NCBI GenBank assembly: GCA_019751575.1
Contig: JAIENF010000730.1
Location: 1 to 7,119, forward strand
DNA length: 7,119 nt
Source of the DNA: Burkholderiales bacterium
GTDB taxonomy: Bacteria > Pseudomonadota > Gammaproteobacteria > Burkholderiales > CAIKXV01
Direction of reading: 5' to 3'
A program made the translations under genes and the position numbers. Shown one piece after another: positions 5,819 to 7,119 of this stretch. The notes below the pieces were generated by a model that saw nothing but the letters and a program-made list of their open reading frames with translations, was not told where the DNA came from and ran no database searches. The first letter of the stretch is position 1. Each line of letters starts with the position of its first letter.

Positions 5819-7119
5819 ATGAGTGATTCCTCACCTTTCCCGCAAGCCCCGCGGCCCGGCGCCTCAGCCGACGGCCTGACATCGCATGGCATGGCGCCTT
5901 CCGTGGCCCGTCCGGGCGTACCGGACGCGCAGGGGCTGTACGATCCGGCGCATGAACACGACGCGTGCGGCGTCGGCTTCGTTGCCCACATCAAGGGCAA
6001 GAAGAGCCACGCGATCGTCGAGCAGGGACTGCTGATCCTGAAGAACCTGACCCACCGCGGCGCGGTCGGGGCCGATCCCAAGGCAAGCGACGGCGCGGGC
6101 GTGCTGATCCAGGTCCCGGATGCGTTCTTCCGGGAAGAGATGGCGAAGCAGGGCATCGAGCTGCCCGATCCGGGCGAGTACGGGGTCGGCTTCTGCTTCC
6201 TGCCGCGCGAGCCCGCGAGCCGTTACGCCTGCGAGCGCGAGATCGAGCGCGCGATCTGGGCCGAGGGCCAGGTGCTGCTCGGCTGGCGCGACGTGCCGGT
6301 CGACAGCTCGGTGCTCGGCGAAAGCGTGAAGCCGATCGAGCCGATGATCCGCCAGGTGTTCATCGGCCGCGGTGCCGGCGTGACGGTCACCGATGCGCTC
6401 GAGCGCAAGCTGTACATCATCCGCAAGGCGTCCGGCCATGCGATCCAGGCACTGCAGCTCGCGCACGGCAAGGAGTTCTACGTGCCGTCGATGTCGGCGC
6501 GGACGATCGTCTACAAGGGCATGCTGCTCGCCGAGAGCCTGGCCGACTACTACGTCGACCTGAAGGATCCGCGGGTCACGTCGGCGCTCGCGCTCGCCCA
6601 CCAGCGCTTCTCGACCAACACCTTCCCGACCTGGGACCTCGCGCACCCGTTCCGCATGATCGCGCACAACGGCGAGATCAACACGCTGCGCGGCAACGTG
6701 AACTGGATCCGCGCGCGCCAGGCCGCGATCAGCTCGCCGGTGCTGGGCGACGACCTCGAGAAGATCTGGCCGCTGATCTATGACGGCCAGTCAGACTCCG
6801 CGTCTTTCGACAATGCACTCGAACTGCTGGTGATGGGCGGCTACTCGCTGGCGCACGCGATGATGATGCTGATCCCGGAAGCCTGGGAAGGCCACACGCT
6901 GATGGACGCCGGCCGCCGCGCGTTCTACGAATACCATGCGGCGATGATGGAACCGTGGGACGGCCCCGCCGCGGTTGCCTTCACCGACGGCCGCCAGATC
7001 GGCGCCACGCTCGACCGCAACGGGCTGCGCCCGGCGCGCTACATCGTCACCAGCGACGACCTGGTCGTGATGGCCTCCGAGAGTGGCGTGCTGCCGATCC
7101 CGGAAGAGAAGATCGTCAA
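5819..7119 (+). CDS. gltB: Glutamate synthase (NADPH) large subunit GltB, N-terminal part (3' end outside window)
   Basis: 433 codons are present of a protein that normally has about 1,500 residues; the frame is still open at the window edge. GltB with GltD transfers the amide of glutamine to 2-oxoglutarate, giving two glutamates. The visible part is the class-II glutamine amidotransferase domain. HEHDACGVGF places the nucleophile at Cys50, and LTHRGAVGADPKASDGAG follows. Substrate-binding landmarks are HQRFSTNTFPTW (from H261), HNGEINTLRGNVNW (from H283), and DRNGLRPARY (from D399). In characterised GltB proteins a propeptide is removed to expose this Cys as the N-terminus (42 residues in E. 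coli). Here 49 residues precede it, the first 38 or so being Ser/Pro/Ala-rich and low in conservation signals. The start at 5819 is chosen for its GAGGT site. The FMN, 2-oxoglutarate and Fe-S domains, and gltD, would lie beyond the window. Confidence 0.96.
   Translation, partial: MSDSSPFPQAPRPGASADGLTSHGMAPSVARPGVPDAQGLYDPAHEHDACGVGFVAHIKGKKSHAIVEQGLLILKNLTHRGAVGADPKASDGAGVLIQVPDAFFREEMAKQGIELPDPGEYGVGFCFLPREPASRYACEREIERAIWAEGQVLLGWRDVPVDSSVLGESVKPIEPMIRQVFIGRGAGVTVTDALERKLYIIRKASGHAIQALQLAHGKEFYVPSMSARTIVYKGMLLAESLADYYVDLKDPRVTSALALAHQRFSTNTFPTWDLAHPFRMIAHNGEINTLRGNVNWIRARQAAISSPVLGDDLEKIWPLIYDGQSDSASFDNALELLVMGGYSLAHAMMMLIPEAWEGHTLMDAGRRAFYEYHAAMMEPWDGPAAVAFTDGRQIGATLDRNGLRPARYIVTSDDLVVMASESGVLPIPEEKIV

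Noticed and set aside
4360..6156. A 598-codon open frame on the - strand opposite dgt and the dgt-gltB gap
   Set aside because: Same reasoning: no domain recognised and an antisense shadow of dgt. It also reads through the intergenic inverted repeats and the + strand promoter.

Overview
This window looks like a chromosomal housekeeping segment from a GC-rich betaproteobacterium. The lineage call is an inference from the gene order pilP-pilQ-aroK-aroB-dgt-gltB, from protein motifs, and from strong G/C preference at third codon positions. All genes are on the + strand. I see no mobile element, tRNA, rRNA, CRISPR array or obvious horizontally acquired block.

Layout: (1) 1-2466 holds the end of a type IV pilus assembly operon: the C-terminal part of PilP, then the complete outer-membrane secretin PilQ, coupled by a 4-bp ATGA overlap. 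(2) 2467-2634 is an intergenic region with a perfect 13-bp terminator-type hairpin, two close copies of the palindromic octamer GGCGCGCC, and a probable promoter whose -10 box sits so close to the aroK ATG that the mRNA is predicted to be leaderless. (3) 2635-5571 is a tightly packed aroK-aroB-dgt operon with 4-bp and 8-bp overlaps. It encodes two shikimate-pathway enzymes and an HD-domain dNTP triphosphohydrolase. (4) 5572-5818 holds an inverted repeat just after dgt, a good sigma-70-type promoter (17-bp spacer), and a leader of about 160 nt with a perfect 11-bp hairpin. (5) 5819 to the window end is the N-terminal third of gltB, the large subunit of glutamate synthase, cut by the window edge.

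Functionally, PilP bridges the inner-membrane alignment complex to PilQ, through which the pilus fibre exits. AroB makes 3-dehydroquinate and AroK makes shikimate 3-phosphate for aromatic amino-acid synthesis. Dgt hydrolyses dNTPs, and GltB starts glutamate formation from glutamine and 2-oxoglutarate. The grouping is a conserved neighbourhood rather than one pathway.

I found no convincing undescribed system. The observations most worth checking are the predicted leaderless aroK mRNA, the unusual Cys- and Ala/Pro-rich N-terminal extension of AroK, the twin-palindrome element before aroK, and the hairpin-containing gltB leader, which could be an attenuator or yield a short RNA.
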